A stretch of DNA of 64,000 nucleotides from positions 14,961,501 to 15,025,500 of the forward strand of contig NGZR01000001.1 in assembly GCA_002197995.1 (NCBI GenBank), in the 5' to 3' direction. The stretch comes from Gaeumannomyces sp. JS-464. Its lineage: Eukaryota > Ascomycota > Sordariomycetes > Magnaporthales > Magnaporthaceae. Both the position numbers and the translations under genes were made by a program. Under the pieces are notes generated by a model, which saw only the letters and a list, made by a program, of their open reading frames with translations, did not search any database and had not been told where the DNA came from. Positions 34,789 through 45,066 of the stretch are shown one piece after another; within the stretch, counting starts at the first letter, position 1, and every line of letters starts with the position of its first letter.

Positions 34789-36371
34789 TTACACTAGCGA
34801 CGCCGCCGAGTTCCCTGTCCCCCGGATGTCGGCATCATCTGCGTCTCGAGGGTGTGAAAATTGAAAAGGACGCTGGAGACGGCGTGGGCACGCCGCCGCT
34901 GACAATGCTCGCGGCGCCGAGGCTGCCCGTGCTGCCCCGCTGCCCCAAAGGCTGGCGTTCTGCGGCGCCGTCGTCGGGATAAAACCACTCCGACCACCCG
35001 GAGTGCGAGGTTCCGCGGTCGCCGGGACCGCCCCTCTCGGTGCCGGCGGGTCCCGAGTCCCCTCCGGGCATGGACCCTGACTGCTGTCCGCAGGAACGGC
35101 GTACCTGAACAGCAGCGGCTGCTCCGAGGCCCCGGCACGTCGAGCACGAGGTGATGGACCACGAGCTGCTATGGACTGATATGGCCCGAGACTGCGCCGC
35201 CACGCCGCCTGATGGGCTGGCGATGGCGGGTGCTGCAACGAGGGACGCCGCCGCGCCATCCCGTGCTCCTTCATGGCGGGGACGGAGGGGCTCGAGTGGG
35301 CCTGCGGAGGTGGCCGCAGCTGGGGGCCTGTAAGGCACCAGGATGGCCTGGGCGTGAAATTCCCGCTCGAAGGTGTTGTTTGCTCGCTGAGCATGCTGGC
35401 TACCCATCTCTCGGCCGCCAGGGCTGAATGTGCCGTCGTTGTGCGGACGGGGGTCGGCGGTTCAAGGGCGTCCTCCAGGTCCGGGCACAGCGGAGGGCTC
35501 GGGGAGCGGGCACTGCCGTCTCTTGCGCCTTCTTCAGCGGCGGCAAGCAGGGACTCCCCCATGGCATCGGACGCTCTTCGCGACCTGGGATCTTGGAGTT
35601 GCTGTTTGGCCTGGCCGTACCAGCCGAGGGCGGGCGGGGGAACCGCGAGCCGCGGCATCTGAAGAGTAGGAAAAGGAGGATGGCGAGCAGGACTATAATA
35701 CCGACTGTTCGGACCCGTGGTTAGTTCTTGAGCTCCAGGTCGGCGGACAGATGATACCCCGCGGCGAAAGAAACTGGATGCGGAAGTCCGTACCTACTAT
35801 CCCGGCTACCGTTCCTGCGGCAATGCCGGATGGGCCGGTGTTCGGAATCGAAGACGGCTCTAACGTAGGGGCCGTAATGGTGGGAATTGTGGTGGACCCC
35901 AGGCGTGACACCGACGAATTGACTTCTGGGGAGACGGGGCCAGGCGTCATCAGCGGGTCCCCGTCGCTCTTGAGAACATTTGGGCTGGCGAGCATTGTCG
36001 GTGTGCCTGTGACTGTATCTACCGTGGGCGTCCCCGGGACGTTTGTTGTTCCCGGGGGCACCGATTCCATGGCAGGCTGGGGCTTGACAACGACACCTGT
36101 CGGACTTTGCGATGGCGGGAGGTGCTTCGACACTGGTTTTGGGTGGTTCGGGCGGAGGTGTTTGGGGCTGGGTAGCCTTAGGTTGTTCCGAGCTTGTGGC
36201 GACAGGGTCGTTACCTTTCCCATTCCCATTCCCGTTGCCATTCCCGTTGTCGTTGTCGTTCCCCTTTTCCTTTTCCTTCCCCTTACCATTGTTATTGTTG
36301 TTGCCGTTGCCGTTGCCTTTACCCTGCCGGCGCCATAAAGGACCTCGGCCGACTCTCGCCTTAGGCGCCAT
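34789..36371 (-). CDS. Single-pass membrane protein with Gly/Asn-rich and Pro/Ser/Thr-rich ectodomain
   Basis: I do not recognise a named gene. From ATG 36,371: a basic stretch (LWRRQGKGNGNG), a Gly-Asn-Lys repeat coded by a short minisatellite, a Pro/Thr/Ser-rich region (VPPGTTNVPGTPTVDTVTG) and then one transmembrane helix, GTVAGIVVGIIVLLAILLFL, followed by basic FRCR, typical of fungal wall-stress-sensor-like (Mid2/WSC-type) proteins with a stalk, a TM and a cytosolic tail. The helix is whole only after removing an intron at about 35,803-35,711 (GTACGG...CTAAC...ACAG). Frame changes are needed near 36,100 (inside the stalk) and near 35,635 (C-rich run); the tail from there to about 34,789 is Pro/Arg/Ser-rich and its true frame is uncertain. 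A role in wall sensing is only inference. Confidence 0.55.
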
Positions 36372-37506
36372 TGTCTGAAATGCTAATTAATGACGGAAAG
36401 AAAAGCAGACGACAAGCAAAGAGCAAAAAAAAAAAAAAAAAACCAGACGATATGTATTAAATATATATAGTTGCGTATTTGCAGGGTTACAGGAAAACGA
36501 CTGCTGTATACCCGGGTAGCGGAAGCAGAAGATAGGATAGAAAAAACGAGAGATGGGCAAAGGAAGGAAACCGAAAAATCGGCAGGCTGGCTTTGAGGAC
36601 CATATACCTGGGAGTGCATTCATCTCCATTCCATCTCCATCGTGACAAGCTGCAAACTTGCGACGCGCGCCTCGTGGCGTGCCCCTCCCCGAAATGACCA
36701 GCTGAAAGGATTTCAAGTTAACGCTACAGCTTGGGTCCAAGCGGCAGGAACCCTTGAGGCTGTCACGCCAGCTCCCCGGAGTGGCCAATCACGACGACCC
36801 TGGTTTCTCGTGGCGCTCGCGCTCACGCCCCTGCCGCCTTTGTCTGGAAACACCGGACCAAGCCACCAGCCGATCTGTGCTAGACTCCAACATGCCCAGA
36901 TCCATCACGAGCGTCCGTGCTTTTTTCTGACACCCAGAGCCAAAGCGGCGAAAAGCCGTAACGGGCCGGTTGCTTTGCGGGGATGAGGTTGTGTGGGTAT
37001 GGAACTGTAATTGGGATATGCAGGCTGAAAATGTCGCCGGTTGTGGATGGATGCTGGCCCTCCAAGGGCTGGAGCTGTTGAGAGCAAAAGAAGAAAGATG
37101 GAGAAAATATGCATCGACCTTAGAGTTGGTTCGCGGGCTGTGCTGGGCGACATCAATCAGCCAATAATAGCACGCAGCCGCATTTTGGGTACTTGGGTGC
37201 TGTTCTATCCCGGCTGTGTTCAATGACGTGCATTCTGCACGGCTCCGTGGGGGCCGGGCCAAGCAGCTCCTGGCGCGCGCTTGAGGAGTCTGTTGTATTG
37301 TGGAGGGATCCCCAGCACCGGGGTCTCGTCATGGATATATGGACGCCTTGACGGCTACAAATCAGAGCTTATTACAGTTGTAGAGGCCTGAATCTCCTAT
37401 GGCCGCGACGGTCCTCGCAAATCTCCCACTCTTCTGGCAACCTCGCAAATCTCTCACTCTTCTGGCAACCCATTTTCCCTTCCTCTCTGCTGGCCTCTTG
37501 TTCCCA
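36372..37506. other. Intergenic, no gene seen
   Basis: About 1.1 kb upstream of the single-TM gene and downstream of the disordered-protein gene. Contains an A18-type run at about 36,425-36,442 and a duplicated 25-nt phrase (CTCGCAAATCTC...ACTCTTCTGGCAACC) at about 37,413-37,470. No domain evidence for the open frames. Confidence 0.5.
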
Positions 37507-39585
37507 TCACAGGTCCAGCCAGCTCCTCCCTCGCTCGTCCCTTTCCTCCAGGTCAACAGGTCTCCGACGGCGGGTCGGTTCCTCAGTGCTCCGGCTAGGT
37601 GGGCTCTGGCTTCCTTTGGGCTCGTCGCTGCTGCCCCGTCCCCGTGCTCCGACCCGATCGGTGCCGTCTTTCCTCTCAGCTGCAGCCGCAGGCCGCCCAT
37701 CCGACGTCAGCGGCCTGGGATCAATCTTCCGCTCCCTCCCCTCGGACGGCCGCGACTGGTGGCCGACCTGGTCAATGTTTGGGTGCCTGCTATCCGACGT
37801 CCGTGGCCTGTGGTTGATGGTCCGCGCCGCCTGGCCCAGATTGTTGATGCTCTTGGTGGCCCTGATGCTGTGGCCGTCGGTATCCCTGTGGCCGCTACCC
37901 TCCTCGATGATGTCACACTGCATGAAACGGCCACCTAGGTATAGCCTCGGCCCTTCTATTGACACGGCCTTCTTCAGGACAGGGAACCACGAGGGCGGCC
38001 GCACGACCCTTGCCTCCTCTGATACAACCCGCCGTCCTTCGGAACCATTATCCTCTGCTCCTGTCCTGTCGTGGCCGTGGGTTGCCGTCCTCGGTGCCGT
38101 GTCCGTCACGTGAATTGCAGGTTGGTCCGTCTCCATCGGGCTCTCTCCCGCGCCCCTCCGTGTTCGCCCGCGCTCAAGCTCATTGAAGGTGCTCCTCAGT
38201 GTGTGACTGGAAGCGCTCTTGAACATAGGGCTGCGTTCGTAATGGTGGTGCTGGCTATCCGTCCGTCCACCGGCGGAGGTGGCCGATCCGAGGCTGATAG
38301 CAGAGTCCGGGGATGCCTGGCGGCGAGTTGACTTGGATAATGCATCGTTGGTGCGACTCAGCGGTAAAGCTGATACTGGTGTTGAGGCGCCGCTTGTGTA
38401 GGGCGTGGAGGGGGAGACGCATCGTGATCCGGGGCTGAAGCGAGAAATGGGAAGGGGACTGCGCGGAATGTCGAGCCGCAGCGCGCTCGTGTTGCGTGTC
38501 CGGGGTTCTGCAACAGCGGAGAAGGCATCATGTCGCAGGGGCCCGGGCAGTGCCGATATCCTGACATCCTGTCCCAAAGGCCTAGATACAGCGGATGTCC
38601 TGGCTTCCTGTCGGTGGGATTGGGCCACAACGGCCGTCCTGGTTTCCTTTCGCGGGAATCTAGACTCTGTGGGTGTGCCACTCTGCTGTCGCGGGAAACG
38701 GGCCTCTGTTGGCGTCCCAATGTGCTGCCGCGGGAAACGAGCCTCTGTGGCAGACCAAGGTTGCCTTCTCGGGGAGGGAGGCTCTGGGGCAACCACGGAT
38801 TGCTTTCGCGGGGATCGGGATCCTGTGGCCGCCCTTGCTTCCTGTTGCCGGGGTCGGGCCTCGGTCTTGGGCCCGACTTCCTGTCGCTGCGGGCGAGGCT
38901 CCGAGATGGTCCTGTGTTCCTTTCTGAGACGACGCGGAGGAGAATCGGGTTTGTATGTGAGCGGCTCGAGTGATCGAAGTTCTGCCTGGACTTCCTTTCG
39001 CTGGGACTGGGTTTCCACAGCGGCCCTGGGTTTCTGTTGCGAGGATCGAGGCTCGGTGGCGGCCCCGGAATCTTTTCTCGACCGGCTTGCAGGAGCCTCG
39101 GGTTTGTACGTGAGCGGAGCGAGACAGAGAAGCTCCGCCCCAGCTTCTTGTCGTTGGGGTTGGGCCTCTGTGAGCGTCCTGGGTTCCGGGTGCGCGGAGC
39201 GAGACTTGGGGGCGGTGACGGGCTCCTTTCTTGAGCGGGGTGTAGCGGATTCGGGTTTGTATGTCAGCGGCGCGAGAGTCACAACATCTGCCGTGACTTG
39301 TCGCTGGGGTTCGGGTTCTGAAGCCTTCCTAGCTCCCTTGTTCGGAGAACGAAGCTCGGGGTCGGTGTCGGGCTCCTCCTGCCTTGAGCGGCGTGTAGTA
39401 CATTCGGGTCTGTAGGTTAGCGGCGCGAGAGTCTCAATAGTCGCCGTGACTTGTCGTTGGGGCTCGGTTTCTGGAGCTGGCCTGGCTTCCTTTGTCGGCG
39501 AGCGAGGCTCGGGAGCCGCAGCAGGTTCTTGTCTTGGTCGGCGTGGAGGACTTTTGGGTTTGTACGCAAGTGGCGCGAGAAGCAT
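37507..39585 (-). CDS. Disordered Pro/Arg-rich protein with 51-residue LxPLTYKP repeats
   Basis: Single-exon open frame of 692 codons from ATG 39,585; the frame is open a little further upstream but without ATG. Function unknown. The N-terminal part holds five copies of L(A/E)PL(A/T)Y(K/R)P, spaced 50, 51, 51 and 51 residues apart; each is followed by RxRxE and PxxRS motifs and ends near QRQE. Next come shorter repeats around TEARFPRQ. The second half is Ser/Arg/Glu-rich with SLGSATSAGGRTDSQHHHY and one more ordered patch, PSWFPVLKKAVSIEGPRLYL. There is no signal peptide, membrane helix or known domain. Composition (Arg, Pro, Ser, Glu, Gln) suggests an intrinsically disordered scaffold or nuclear/cytoskeletal protein; this is inference. 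The unbroken length in a region where other genes have indels supports a real gene. Confidence 0.7.
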   Translation of the reverse strand: MLLAPLAYKPKSPPRRPRQEPAAAPEPRSPTKEARPAPETEPQRQVTATIETLAPLTYRPECTTRRSRQEEPDTDPELRSPNKGARKASEPEPQRQVTADVVTLAPLTYKPESATPRSRKEPVTAPKSRSAHPEPRTLTEAQPQRQEAGAELLCLAPLTYKPEAPASRSRKDSGAATEPRSSQQKPRAAVETQSQRKEVQAELRSLEPLTYKPDSPPRRLRKEHRTISEPRPQRQEVGPKTEARPRQQEARAATGSRSPRKQSVVAPEPPSPRRQPWSATEARFPRQHIGTPTEARFPRQQSGTPTESRFPRKETRTAVVAQSHRQEARTSAVSRPLGQDVRISALPGPLRHDAFSAVAEPRTRNTSALRLDIPRSPLPISRFSPGSRCVSPSTPYTSGASTPVSALPLSRTNDALSKSTRRQASPDSAISLGSATSAGGRTDSQHHHYERSPMFKSASSHTLRSTFNELERGRTRRGAGESPMETDQPAIHVTDTAPRTATHGHDRTGAEDNGSEGRRVVSEEARVVRPPSWFPVLKKAVSIEGPRLYLGGRFMQCDIIEEGSGHRDTDGHSIRATKSINNLGQAARTINHRPRTSDSRHPNIDQVGHQSRPSEGRERKIDPRPLTSDGRPAAAAERKDGTDRVGARGRGSSDEPKGSQSPPSRSTEEPTRRRRPVDLEERDERGRSWLDL

Positions 39586-40404
39586 TGTGGGCGGGCAGGT
39601 GATTGGAGACCGGGGGTGGGCGCGCTGAAGGATTCCTGGGTCGGTTGATGGCCTTGATCCTCCAGCCGGTTCCCTTTGGGCTTCGTGAATGCAGATCAAT
39701 CCCGCAACTCGGGATGCTCAGGATCTTGTACGGCAGAGGAAGCAGGCTACCTAAAGAGAAACCTCACCACGAGCAACGGTTCCCAAGACATAATTAGCCT
39801 ACCGACAACCGAGAGAAGTGGGCAACGCACACCGACAGAAGCGCCCACACACACCTCCATCACGCACACGTGCGCCGACAAGGCCCCTCGTCAGCAGACG
39901 GTTCGCGATGCGGCTTTTTGGGAGCTCCAGCGCTATCGCCAGCGGGAAGACCGCTATCGAACGCGGTCTTGGGCCTCGCTCATCTAACGGCCCCTGCTCG
40001 ACCGTCCAACTCAGGAGGACCCCAGTGGGGTGACAACACCCTGGGCAAATGAGCTCCGGGCACTTTACCCGACCAATAGACCCGCAAGTGGAGGGCGCCG
40101 GGTCCAGTTCATCTGTGATCCGAAAGAGCAGAGGCCACCTGCCCCCTGGAACCCTGCAGCGCTACCCGGACAACTTCGACAGCGCCGTTGTCTCGCCGAT
40201 ACCACTCTCGGCAGCGGTTGTCTTGAGCCGTCGCTTCTGCGATGCCTATTTATCAGCAGCCACCTCGCAGATCAGACGAGATGAAGACAGGAAATAATCA
40301 CAATTTTTCTAGCCGTATATCCCTATTATTGCATGTACGCGAAATGCGCCGCAGACACAACTCAATTCGATCGCTCAACCATGCTAGCTAACTCTCCACC
40401 GTCG
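39586..40404. other. Intergenic region upstream of the disordered-protein gene
   Basis: About 0.8 kb, presumably the promoter of the minus-strand disordered-protein gene and the 3' end of the AsaB-like gene. No coding segment supported. Confidence 0.5.
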
Positions 40405-41301
40405 TCAATCATAGAATACCAAGCAGCGCACTTCGATGCTCTGCCGGCCCTTGGCGTCGGCTGGGGTGGCCGGGTCCACGAAAGCCGTGTGCGGCGTCAT
40501 CCCAGCGAGACCCTTGATGCCGCCCGGCAACTCCTGGCTCCTGGAGTCAAAGCACTTGACGAACATGGCTTCGTCGGGCGTCATGTCCTTGACGTAGTAG
40601 AACTTGTGCGCATCACTCGCGGCGACGGCGTACGTCTCGCCCCCGACCTCATAGCCCTCTCTCGATTTATGTGTACCAGGCTCGGGCAAGACCTCCTTGC
40701 CACGGTTGTCGCCGTCATCGCCGGGCGGGCGTATGGGATACAGCAGGTCGGTAGCAACGAGATCTGCGGGCTTGATGGTGCGCCAGTCGACCACGGCTAG
40801 CGGGAAGTCGGTCGCTGTGTGGCCAATTGGCCTCCATACGTTGATTATCTGATATCGGCCTTTTGCCAGCTCGTCCGCCTCGGCGGGATCGGCAATGTGC
40901 CGCCGCACTCGGGCCTCGGCGGCGCCGGGGGTCTGGTCGACGTGGACCTGCTGGATGGGCTTGCGCGGGCTGTCTTTGTCGCGGCGGCGGATGGTGTGGT
41001 CGAAGATGACAACCTTCTTGACGCCAGGCAGCTTGGCACGCAGAAGGGCCTCGACCTCGGCGTAGTAGCCCTCGCGCACGGCGCGGTCGTCGGTGAAGTC
41101 CTTCTCGGCGGCGGGCCAGCTGTAGACGGCGAAGCCGCAGTTGTCGGTGGTGAAGCTGTCGAGGCCGGCGGCGCGTAGGTCGTGGACGGATCGCCTGCGT
41201 TCCGTCTCGTCGTACGCGGGCTGGTAGGCGTCGACCTTGCTCCAGGCCTTGCCCGTCAGCTTGGTGTTGTCGATGTAGCGGAAAACACCCGTGGTAGTCA
41301 T
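40405..41301 (-). CDS. AsaB/CmcJ-like hydroxylase/desaturase family protein
   Basis: Member of the fungal AsaB/CmcJ/GA4-desaturase-like family of putative metal-dependent oxygenases, found in secondary-metabolite pathways such as aspergillic acid. Single exon of 298 codons from ATG 41,301, which has the context GCCACCATGACT; the frame is open 19 codons further upstream. Family marks: FRYIDNTKLTGKAW-type N-terminus, FDHTIRRRD, the probable metal-binding HVDQTP followed by RVRRHI, INVWRPIGHTATDFPLAVVDW, DLVATDLLYP and HKFYYVKDMTPDEAMFVKCFDS near the end with a later TPHTAFVDP. Length is usual for the family (about 280-310). No transporter or synthase gene lies next to it, so I cannot place it in a cluster. 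No frameshift is needed. Confidence 0.85.
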   Translation of the reverse strand: MTTTGVFRYIDNTKLTGKAWSKVDAYQPAYDETERRRSVHDLRAAGLDSFTTDNCGFAVYSWPAAEKDFTDDRAVREGYYAEVEALLRAKLPGVKKVVIFDHTIRRRDKDSPRKPIQQVHVDQTPGAAEARVRRHIADPAEADELAKGRYQIINVWRPIGHTATDFPLAVVDWRTIKPADLVATDLLYPIRPPGDDGDNRGKEVLPEPGTHKSREGYEVGGETYAVAASDAHKFYYVKDMTPDEAMFVKCFDSRSQELPGGIKGLAGMTPHTAFVDPATPADAKGRQSIEVRCLVFYD

Positions 41302-42179
41302 GGTGGCGCGGTGTGTGCAGAGCGGCTGGTTGTGGTGGTGTTGGAGAAACCTCGGCAAATGCTGGCGCAGCGCTACAATGATGCGGGTGTCGTCACTGCA
41401 ACTCGTTTAGCAGCGGGAGGCAGCGGCCAACTGGGATTCTGCTAGGAGACGGGCGAAGCTTGCGGTGGTTTCAGGATGACCCTATCTCGACTGGAACGGC
41501 AACGTGAATTTATAGAACAAGAACATCGTCGGCATTAATAAACAAAACGGCAAACAGGGCGGCGATACGCGGGGCAAGCCATGCATGCAACAGCGGCATC
41601 CGCGGAACGTATCAATGCATCTTCATTGCGTGATCGAGTCGTGATGCGTCCATTATTCATCACCAGCACAGGTTGTCAGCAAGAAGCCGGCACTAGTGAC
41701 TGGACGTTTGCAGGAGAAACGATTTCCCTCAACCTTAACCCAGCTTGGCTCGACCTAGTCCGGGCACCATCGATCTTGATGTGGGTCGTCCGTTGGCCCA
41801 TGGACCCTGCCTGCCTTAGATTCCCCAAGCGCCCAGCCGCAATCGCCTCACAAGACGCCCTAGGTTCTGCCAAGCAAGCAGGAACCGCCCATTGCCCGTA
41901 AGGTTGGAGGTTCAGTGTCAGCCCAGTCCATTCCCAACATGCTATCTGCCAGCTTCCCGAATGAACCATTTTGCAGGAAGGAGGAAGGATGGAGGCGCCC
42001 GCGAGTCTCTGCCATGAACTCTGTCCATTGCGTTGCTGTGGGCGACATGAACTGAACACGGATTGTAGCCTGGCAGTCAATCCAGGGAGCGAATGGCACC
42101 AGCATACAGCAAAGCATTGAGATTCACACCGCATTTCAAGGCAGCATTACACATCGCCATCCCCGGCAGCACCTTAAGT
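41302..42179. other. Divergent intergenic region
   Basis: About 0.9 kb between AsaB-like (-) and GH30 (+); likely holds both promoters. No coding segment supported. Confidence 0.5.
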
Positions 42180-43721
42180 ATGCGTTTCTCGACCGTGCTT
42201 CTCGCGGCTGCGCGGGCTGTCTCCCTCTCTGCCGCGGCCCAACCAGGCGAACAGCCGAACCGCACCGCCCAGGCCTTCGCCTCCTCCGCCGATGGCCAAC
42301 TCCGCTTCTCAGAGGTCGAGGCACCAGTTTTCGGCAGTAGCGCTAACTGGTCCAACCCTGAGTGGAAGCTCTTCATCGACGACTCGGAGAAGGGCTTCAA
42401 GCAGAAGGTCAGGGGGTTCGGCGGCACCGTAGCAGATGTGACTGTTGACGCCTACAACACCCTGCCCCCTGCGTCCAGGGCCGAGCTGCTACGTCTGCTC
42501 ATGACGCCCGACGGCGCCAACTTCAGCCTCATCCGCCATACCATTGGCTCTTCGGACCTGTCGGCTGCCCCAGCCTACACATACGCTGACAATGGCGACA
42601 AGCCCGACCCAAAGCTCGAGTCTTTCGACCTGGGAGATCGCGGCCGCCGCATGGTCTCGATGCTTCAAGATATGAAGAAGCTGCAGCCGTCCATGTTCCT
42701 GGTCGGCACTCCGTGGGCGCCCCCGGCCTGGATGCAGCGCGACAAGAACCTCAGTTCCACTCTGAACAACACTCTTGACCCTCAGTACTCCGCCCAGTTC
42801 GCCGACTACTTCATCAAATATCTGAATGCCTACAACAATTCGGGAGTTAGGGTCGACGCCATCACCATCCAGAACGAGCCGGCAAACAATGAGCCGGGAA
42901 AGCCAAGCATCTCCATCTCTGCAGACGATGCCACCCTACTGATCCGAAATCGTATTGTTCCGTCTGTCCTGAACAGTGATCTCAGGACCCAGATCTGGGT
43001 CAACGACCAGAACACCGGTACTTTTCTGGCTCTCTTACCATTCACAACTCTCCAGCAACCCACCTCACTGCCATCGCTAACATTAAAACCCCCTTCCACA
43101 GATCAGGCAGTCTATGCCCGCAAGGTTCTCTACGGGACCGGATTTGCTGCCATGGCCGTCGCTTGGCACTGCTACGCTCCACGCGAGAACTGGACAACTC
43201 TTTCAGCCTTTCAAGCGACCGCATTTGATACCGAGCAATACATGACTGACTGCTGGACTTCGGAATTATATACCAAATGGAACCAAGCATCGTGGTTTAC
43301 TATTGGACCTCTCCGGAACTGGGCATCGGGATCGATAGCTCGGGTTCTGGGCACCTACTCGACTAACGGCCCTCGTCTCGACTTGGCGGGATCGTGCGAA
43401 TCATGCACAGGCCTCTTCACGGTCGAATCTGCGCGTGGCACGTTCGAGCTGCGCCCCGACTACTACATGCTAGGCCAGTATAGCAGGTACATACCTAGTG
43501 GCGCGGTCATCCTGCGCGGCAACGGGAGCGCGACGGATGGGGCCGACGACTCGGGTATCGAGAGCGTGGCCTCAATGAATCCGGACGGAACCCGCGTCGT
43601 GGCGGTGGAGAACAGATTTCCCCACAGTATGAAGGTTGTGCTGACCACCCAGTCGGGCGAGGTCTGGACTGGCGGTGTCACCCCCCGGAGTGTCACCACG
43701 TGGATACTGCCGTCAATCTAG
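42180..43721 (+). CDS. GH30 family glycoside hydrolase (beta-1,6-glucanase-like), catalytic Glu replaced by Asp
   Basis: Secreted glycoside hydrolase family 30 protein; fungal members cut beta-1,6-glucan or related glycosides in cell walls. Signal peptide MRFSTVLLAAARAVSLSAAAQ. Then RGFGGTVADVTVDAYNTLP, the substrate-site GTPWAPPAWMQRD, and ITIQNEP, where the Glu is the acid/base. Near the end TIGPLRNWASG and ESCTGLFTVE match the family. Two exons: 42,180-43,017 and 43,102-43,721; the 84-nt intron (GTACTT...CGCTAAC...CACAG) is a multiple of three and lacks stops, so it reads through, but removing it gives QNTDQAVYARKVL as in homologs. Odd point: at the nucleophile site, usually TECWTS, the sequence reads MTDCWTS (GAC). 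Asp is one methylene shorter and normally cripples retaining glycosidases. Confidence 0.87.
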   Translation: MRFSTVLLAAARAVSLSAAAQPGEQPNRTAQAFASSADGQLRFSEVEAPVFGSSANWSNPEWKLFIDDSEKGFKQKVRGFGGTVADVTVDAYNTLPPASRAELLRLLMTPDGANFSLIRHTIGSSDLSAAPAYTYADNGDKPDPKLESFDLGDRGRRMVSMLQDMKKLQPSMFLVGTPWAPPAWMQRDKNLSSTLNNTLDPQYSAQFADYFIKYLNAYNNSGVRVDAITIQNEPANNEPGKPSISISADDATLLIRNRIVPSVLNSDLRTQIWVNDQNTGTFLALLPFTTLQQPTSLPSLTLKPPSTDQAVYARKVLYGTGFAAMAVAWHCYAPRENWTTLSAFQATAFDTEQYMTDCWTSELYTKWNQASWFTIGPLRNWASGSIARVLGTYSTNGPRLDLAGSCESCTGLFTVESARGTFELRPDYYMLGQYSRYIPSGAVILRGNGSATDGADDSGIESVASMNPDGTRVVAVENRFPHSMKVVLTTQSGEVWTGGVTPRSVTTWILPSI

Positions 43722-44103
43722 GAGAGCCGTGCGGAGAGCGACAGCTCTGCGGCGGGTGTCCAGCCCCCATTTGCCCTGCTGTTTGCGCTGGTGATTGGTG
43801 TCGCTGTGTATAACTCACTGTTCGGAAGGTCTCCGATGTAAGTAGGTGAGCGGGCTGGAGCGCCGCCACAGTCTCTTCGTTGGGTAAAGGAGAGGAAGGG
43901 ATGACAAAGTCATTATTGCTGGACCTCGACGGGCCAGCCATTATTGGTTCTTCCGATTAGGCACATACAAGGCTAGGACGATATCTCAATCTTTCGCTAA
44001 TCGCGCGAGACAAAGCAAGCTGGTAGGACACAAGTCCGAAAGCCTCGATCCATCAATATCGCGTGTTGGCAGGCTCAGGGCCTTGGTTCCCCGTTTCTGC
44101 AGC
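43722..44103. other. Convergent intergenic region
   Basis: Between GH30 (+) and the hypothetical gene (-). Nothing recognised. Confidence 0.5.
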
Positions 44104-45066
44104 TTAGTTCCTCCTCGACATCCTCCGCCTTCCTCTTGCTGGTGCCTCCTCCGGTGTCTCGGAATCGGATCCTGAGGAACTGCTGCTGCTGTCCTGTGCC
44201 TGGCGCACCGGCACCGGCACGTCGAAGAAGGACCCTGCGCTGACGGCCTTGCGCTTGATGATGATGTACTTGAGCCCTCCCCTCTCCTTGGGTCCCTCCT
44301 CATCGGACCTCAGCAGGGCTGGGAACACGACGATGCTGCGGCGGCTGCCCTCCTCGGCCAGCTTCTCCTCGAGCTCCTCTGGTGGCGGCTTCCACTCGAA
44401 CCGCCAGCGGGCGGCGTGGCAGAAGATCTTCTCGCCCAGCTCGATGGCCCTCCCTGCGACGCAGACGAGCCCGGCCAGGCGGGCGTCCTTGTCGTCCTCG
44501 GGCCGGCGCGCAAAGACGAGCAGGGCGCGCTCGAGCGCGTCGACGCACGGCTGCTGGCCCGTCCGCAGCTCCTGGGCGGCCGGCTGCAGGAAGAAGGCGG
44601 TGATCATGCGCCAGGCCGCCAGGGCCGCCTCCTCCTCCTTCTCGAGCGGTTCCGGCCGCAGGGCCTCGAACTTGCGCAGCAGCTCGACGACGGCGGGCTC
44701 GAGCGACGTGTCGTCCGGGTGGCCGTACAGGTCGATGCTCGACACCATGACGCGGGCGATGCAGATGCGCAGGCCCAGGCGGCGGTGGCGGGGGGAGTGC
44801 AGGAGCGTCGACAGGTCCTCGGCCTCCTGGGCGTCGGTCACGACGCCCGCGGCGCGGACCGACTCGCGGATCAGCTCGCGCGAGTGGCAGACGCGGTCGC
44901 AGTGGTAGAAGCGGCGGGCGTGGGCGTCGATGGCGGAGCGCAGGATGACCCAGGTCTGGCGGATGGACTCGTCGTCGGGCGGCTGCAGGAGCTTGTCCTG
45001 GAAGTTTGTGAGCGGGAAGGGGCTCGGGACGCTGCCGCCGGCCTCCTTGGAGCCGCCGCCGCCCAT
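44104..45066 (-). CDS. Hypothetical protein, possible N-myristoylation
   Basis: Single-exon frame of 320 codons from ATG 45,066. I do not recognise a domain. The N-terminus MGGGGSKE fits an N-myristoylation signal (Gly2, Ser6), which would tether it to membranes; this is inference. The middle is helical with charged stretches (RKFEALRPEPLEKEEEAALA) and a hydrophobic LAGLVCVAGRAIELGEKIFC. The C-terminus is an acidic Ser tract followed by basic ARGRRRMSRRN, which could be a nuclear-localisation-like or RNA-binding tail. Very GC-rich (codon use strongly G/C-ending), with no frameshift. Antisense frames across it are open as well, a normal effect of high GC. Confidence 0.7.
   Translation of the reverse strand: MGGGGSKEAGGSVPSPFPLTNFQDKLLQPPDDESIRQTWVILRSAIDAHARRFYHCDRVCHSRELIRESVRAAGVVTDAQEAEDLSTLLHSPRHRRLGLRICIARVMVSSIDLYGHPDDTSLEPAVVELLRKFEALRPEPLEKEEEAALAAWRMITAFFLQPAAQELRTGQQPCVDALERALLVFARRPEDDKDARLAGLVCVAGRAIELGEKIFCHAARWRFEWKPPPEELEEKLAEEGSRRSIVVFPALLRSDEEGPKERGGLKYIIIKRKAVSAGSFFDVPVPVRQAQDSSSSSSGSDSETPEEAPARGRRRMSRRN

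Noticed and set aside
36387..36788. 133-codon minus-strand frame rich in Phe
   Set aside because: Its end is read from a poly-A/T run and it lies in the likely 5' leader of the single-TM gene.
41676..42134. 152-codon minus-strand frame before GH30
   Set aside because: No motif and no splice partners; lies in the GH30 promoter region.
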